Of a stretch of 64,000 nt of DNA, positions 62,317 to 64,000 are shown piece by piece. The stretch spans positions 182,000 through 245,999 of the forward strand of contig NZ_FNIL01000004.1 of the NCBI RefSeq assembly GCF_900103955.1. The letters are read 5' to 3'. Within the stretch, counting starts at the first letter, position 1. Each line of letters begins with the position of its first letter. The translations under genes and the position numbers were made by a program. Origin of the DNA: Alkalicoccus daliensis. GTDB taxonomy: Bacteria > Bacillota > Bacilli > Bacillales > Salisediminibacteriaceae. The notes beneath the pieces are model-generated. The model saw only the letters and a program-made list of their open reading frames with translations. It had not been told where the DNA came from and ran no database searches.

Positions 62317-63261
62317 CTATTCCTCCTCTGCATCACGAAGGCGCTTACCCGTGAGTGTCAAAAATACATCTTCCAAAGAAGGTTTTTCTGCTTCTACGCT
62401 GTATATTTTCCCGAATTCTCTTGCAATTGCTAGGACACGATCTAAGTTTCCTGCCCCGGCTTGAGAAATGATGTGAACTTCTTTGCCAATCAAACCAACC
62501 TGTTTTATGCCTTCGATCCTGCGCAGTTTTTTCAACATTGTCTCCGACGGGTCTTCTATTTCCAACTTGATTTTTTCCTCATGGTGAATTTTACTTACCA
62601 GCTCCTCTACTGTGCCATCCGCAATAATATGACCTTCATCCATGATCACTACTCTTTTAGCAAGACTCTGGACCTCTTCAATATAATGAGTCGTATATAA
62701 AATCGTCGTCCCCTGTTTATTCAGCTTCCTGATTGTATCGAGAATATAATTACGTGACTGGGCATCTATCCCCACTGTCGGCTCATCCATAATAAGCAGC
62801 CTTGGCTGATGGACGAGAGCGCAGGCAATGTTCAGCCGCCGCTGCATTCCCCCTGAAAACTTTGATGGCAGCTTGGAGGCGTGACCTGCCAGGCCTACCA
62901 ATGCAAGCGTTGCCTCCACCCGCTCTTTTAATGTTGCACCTCTCAGGCCATAGATTCGGCCAAAAAACTGAAGATTCTCTTTTGCTGTTAAATCATGAAA
63001 GATCGTGATCTCTTGTGTAACCAGTCCGATCTGGCTTTTAATGTCCACAAGATGCTGTACTAAATTTTTTTCGAATACATGAATCCTGCCGGAATCAAAT
63101 CTGATAATGCCTGTCAACGCATGAATAAGTGTTGTCTTTCCAGCTCCGTTCGGTCCTAGTAACCCAAGGATTTCCCCTTCATTTATTGCAAAATCCACAT
63201 GATCGAGCGCAATATGATTCCCATAACGTTTCACTATATTTTCCACATGAATCACTGTCAT
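62317..63261 (-). CDS. ABC transporter ATPase, ABC-2/DrrA type
   Basis: 314 aa. Walker [19 protein letters not shown]-loop VTQEITIFHDLT, signature FSGGMQRRLNIACALV, Walker B LLIMDEPTVGIDAQSRN, then a C-terminal regulatory part ending KPSLEDVFLTLTGKRL. First gene of the five-gene exporter and two-component operon. YvfR-like. Confidence 0.94.
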   Translation of the reverse strand: MTVIHVENIVKRYGNHIALDHVDFAINEGEILGLLGPNGAGKTTLIHALTGIIRFDSGRIHVFEKNLVQHLVDIKSQIGLVTQEITIFHDLTAKENLQFFGRIYGLRGATLKERVEATLALVGLAGHASKLPSKFSGGMQRRLNIACALVHQPRLLIMDEPTVGIDAQSRNYILDTIRKLNKQGTTILYTTHYIEEVQSLAKRVVIMDEGHIIADGTVEELVSKIHHEEKIKLEIEDPSETMLKKLRRIEGIKQVGLIGKEVHIISQAGAGNLDRVLAIAREFGKIYSVEAEKPSLEDVFLTLTGKRLRDAEEE

Positions 63262-63786
63262 AATATAACCTCCCGAATATACTTTATACTATGATCTTAC
63301 TATTTCATTTCCCTGATATAGTAGTGACATATGTAAGGAAAAGATGTTGATGTGAATATTTTAATTTTCATGAAGCGACCTCTGTTTAACACGTTGTCTC
63401 GGCCGAGTATCGTCCATAATTTCACTGAAAATATTTTATGTTGCAGTGCGCTTATCAATTTATCGTATATGCAAATGAATTCATATTTTTATATCGCAAA
63501 ATTCCTAGCTGAAATTTAAAGGTTAAGAAATAGAAGAAGCTTCCCACTCACACCTCCGCTCTTCAAAGCCATGCAATAAGAGAAGTAGCTCTTTAAGCGT
63601 TTTTCTCAAAAAAATAGAAGTCCCGCTTAGTGCAGGACTTCTTTTTCTGTGGGAAGTTGTAAAGAACATAAAATCACGCCGTCCCCAGCAACTCTTTAAA
63701 GTATTTTTTCACTGTCTTACTTCATTTTAGAAATAAAGTAATTCCTACAGAGTTATATATCAGATTTTTTGAGTATCCCTTTAAGC
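63262..63786. other. Intergenic region without a visible gene
   Basis: AT-rich. It holds the promoter of the ABC operon on the minus strand (just above 63261) and a terminator at 63616-63646. I see no conserved frame or other structure. Confidence 0.6.
63616..63646. terminator. Terminator after the AraC-type gene
   Basis: AGAAGTCC/GGACTTCT stem with A run before and TTTTT after, functional in either direction; about 140 bp beyond the AraC stop. Confidence 0.8.
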
Positions 63787-64000
63787 CTACCTGATAACGA
63801 TTCTGTCAAACGGCAGCCGGTCTTTATTTTTGCGGAATTCTCCCGGTGCCATGCCGACTGTTTTTCGAAATACTTTGCTGAAATAATTGTCGTTTGCATA
63901 GCCAACGCTTTCGGCAATGTCCTTCATCGTAAGCTCTGTCCTTACGAGCAGCTCCAGTGATTTTTCTATCCGCTTTTTCCTGATATAGTACCCGGGGGTC
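63787..64000 (-). CDS. AraC-type regulator (C-terminal end, partial)
   Basis: Gene enters from the right edge. The visible 70 residues are an AraC DNA-binding domain: RKKRIEKSLELLVRTELTMKD, IAESVGYANDNYFSKVFRKTVGMAPGEFRK, ending RLPFDRIVIR. The N-terminal part, which would show whether it is a response regulator or sugar sensor, is outside. Confidence 0.85.
   Translation of the reverse strand, partial: TPGYYIRKKRIEKSLELLVRTELTMKDIAESVGYANDNYFSKVFRKTVGMAPGEFRKNKDRLPFDRIVIR

Overview
The window looks like chromosomal DNA from a low-to-mid GC, alkaliphilic or halophilic Bacillaceae (an Alkalicoccus/Salisediminibacterium-like organism is my guess from gene style, not a measurement). The reasons are strong AGGAGG ribosome binding sites, a tyrosine T-box, LexA boxes of the Bacillus GAAC-N4-GTTC type, a SigB-type promoter, YesM/YesN, YolD, YesL and CUT1-type transporters, and very acidic extracellular lipoproteins.

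Layout. 1-1083: start of tyrZ behind a T-box leader, with a MarR (YwaE-like) gene, the same neighbours as in Bacillus subtilis. 1270-2658: a complete IS3/IS150-type insertion sequence. 3045-14160: a rhamnoside utilisation locus with two GH78-type enzymes, a CUT1 ABC importer (two permeases and a lipoprotein) and a YesM/YesN two-component system. 14654-22511: small genes, an oxidoreductase, a LexA-controlled YolD protein, a class I amidotransferase, an unknown two-gene unit ending in a membrane protein, a SigB-controlled stress protein and an orphan HNH nuclease. 22572-25567: a dicarboxylate/amino-acid symporter and a SulP transporter. 25811-35560: an arabinan-type oligosaccharide locus, with a ROK repressor, YesL and a CUT1 importer on the minus strand and GH43, GH2 and GH43 on the plus strand, sharing a 310-bp divergent control region. 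36031-43371: a catabolic cluster with an extradiol dioxygenase, FadR-type regulator, alpha/beta hydrolase, FMN reductase, fumarylacetoacetase-like enzyme, enoyl-CoA hydratase, a P-loop protein of unknown role and an amidohydrolase. 43637-45592: an Rrf2-controlled redox operon. 45705-58899: mixed genes, including a surface protein with an Excalibur domain, two copies of an unrecognised structured RNA, a DrrAB-type exporter, uppS, DUF817, a DUF2975/Xre pair, a LexA-controlled WYL-like protein, and a WYL regulator divergent from a VOC gene with an aldo/keto reductase and its broken relative nearby. 59123-63261: a NarL-type two-component system with an ABC-2 exporter (YvfRSTU-like). 63787-64000: end of an AraC-type gene.

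How parts work together. Both sugar loci carry a binding protein and two permeases but no ATPase, so both should depend on an ATPase encoded elsewhere, as with MsmX in Bacillus. The rhamnoside locus is probably induced by extracellular sugar sensed by the YesM-type kinase. The arabinan locus is probably derepressed when the ROK protein binds sugar. In the catabolic cluster two separate transcription units share a long AT-rich palindrome just upstream of their start codons, which points to one common regulator.

The most interesting unexplained items are the twin structured RNA elements near 47.3 and 47.9 kb, the shared 33-bp palindrome, two orphan LexA-controlled genes, a closed multi-hairpin intergenic element at 18.0-18.2 kb, and the translationally coupled 52-aa and 485-aa unit next to it. 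All functions are read from sequence by eye; no database search was run.
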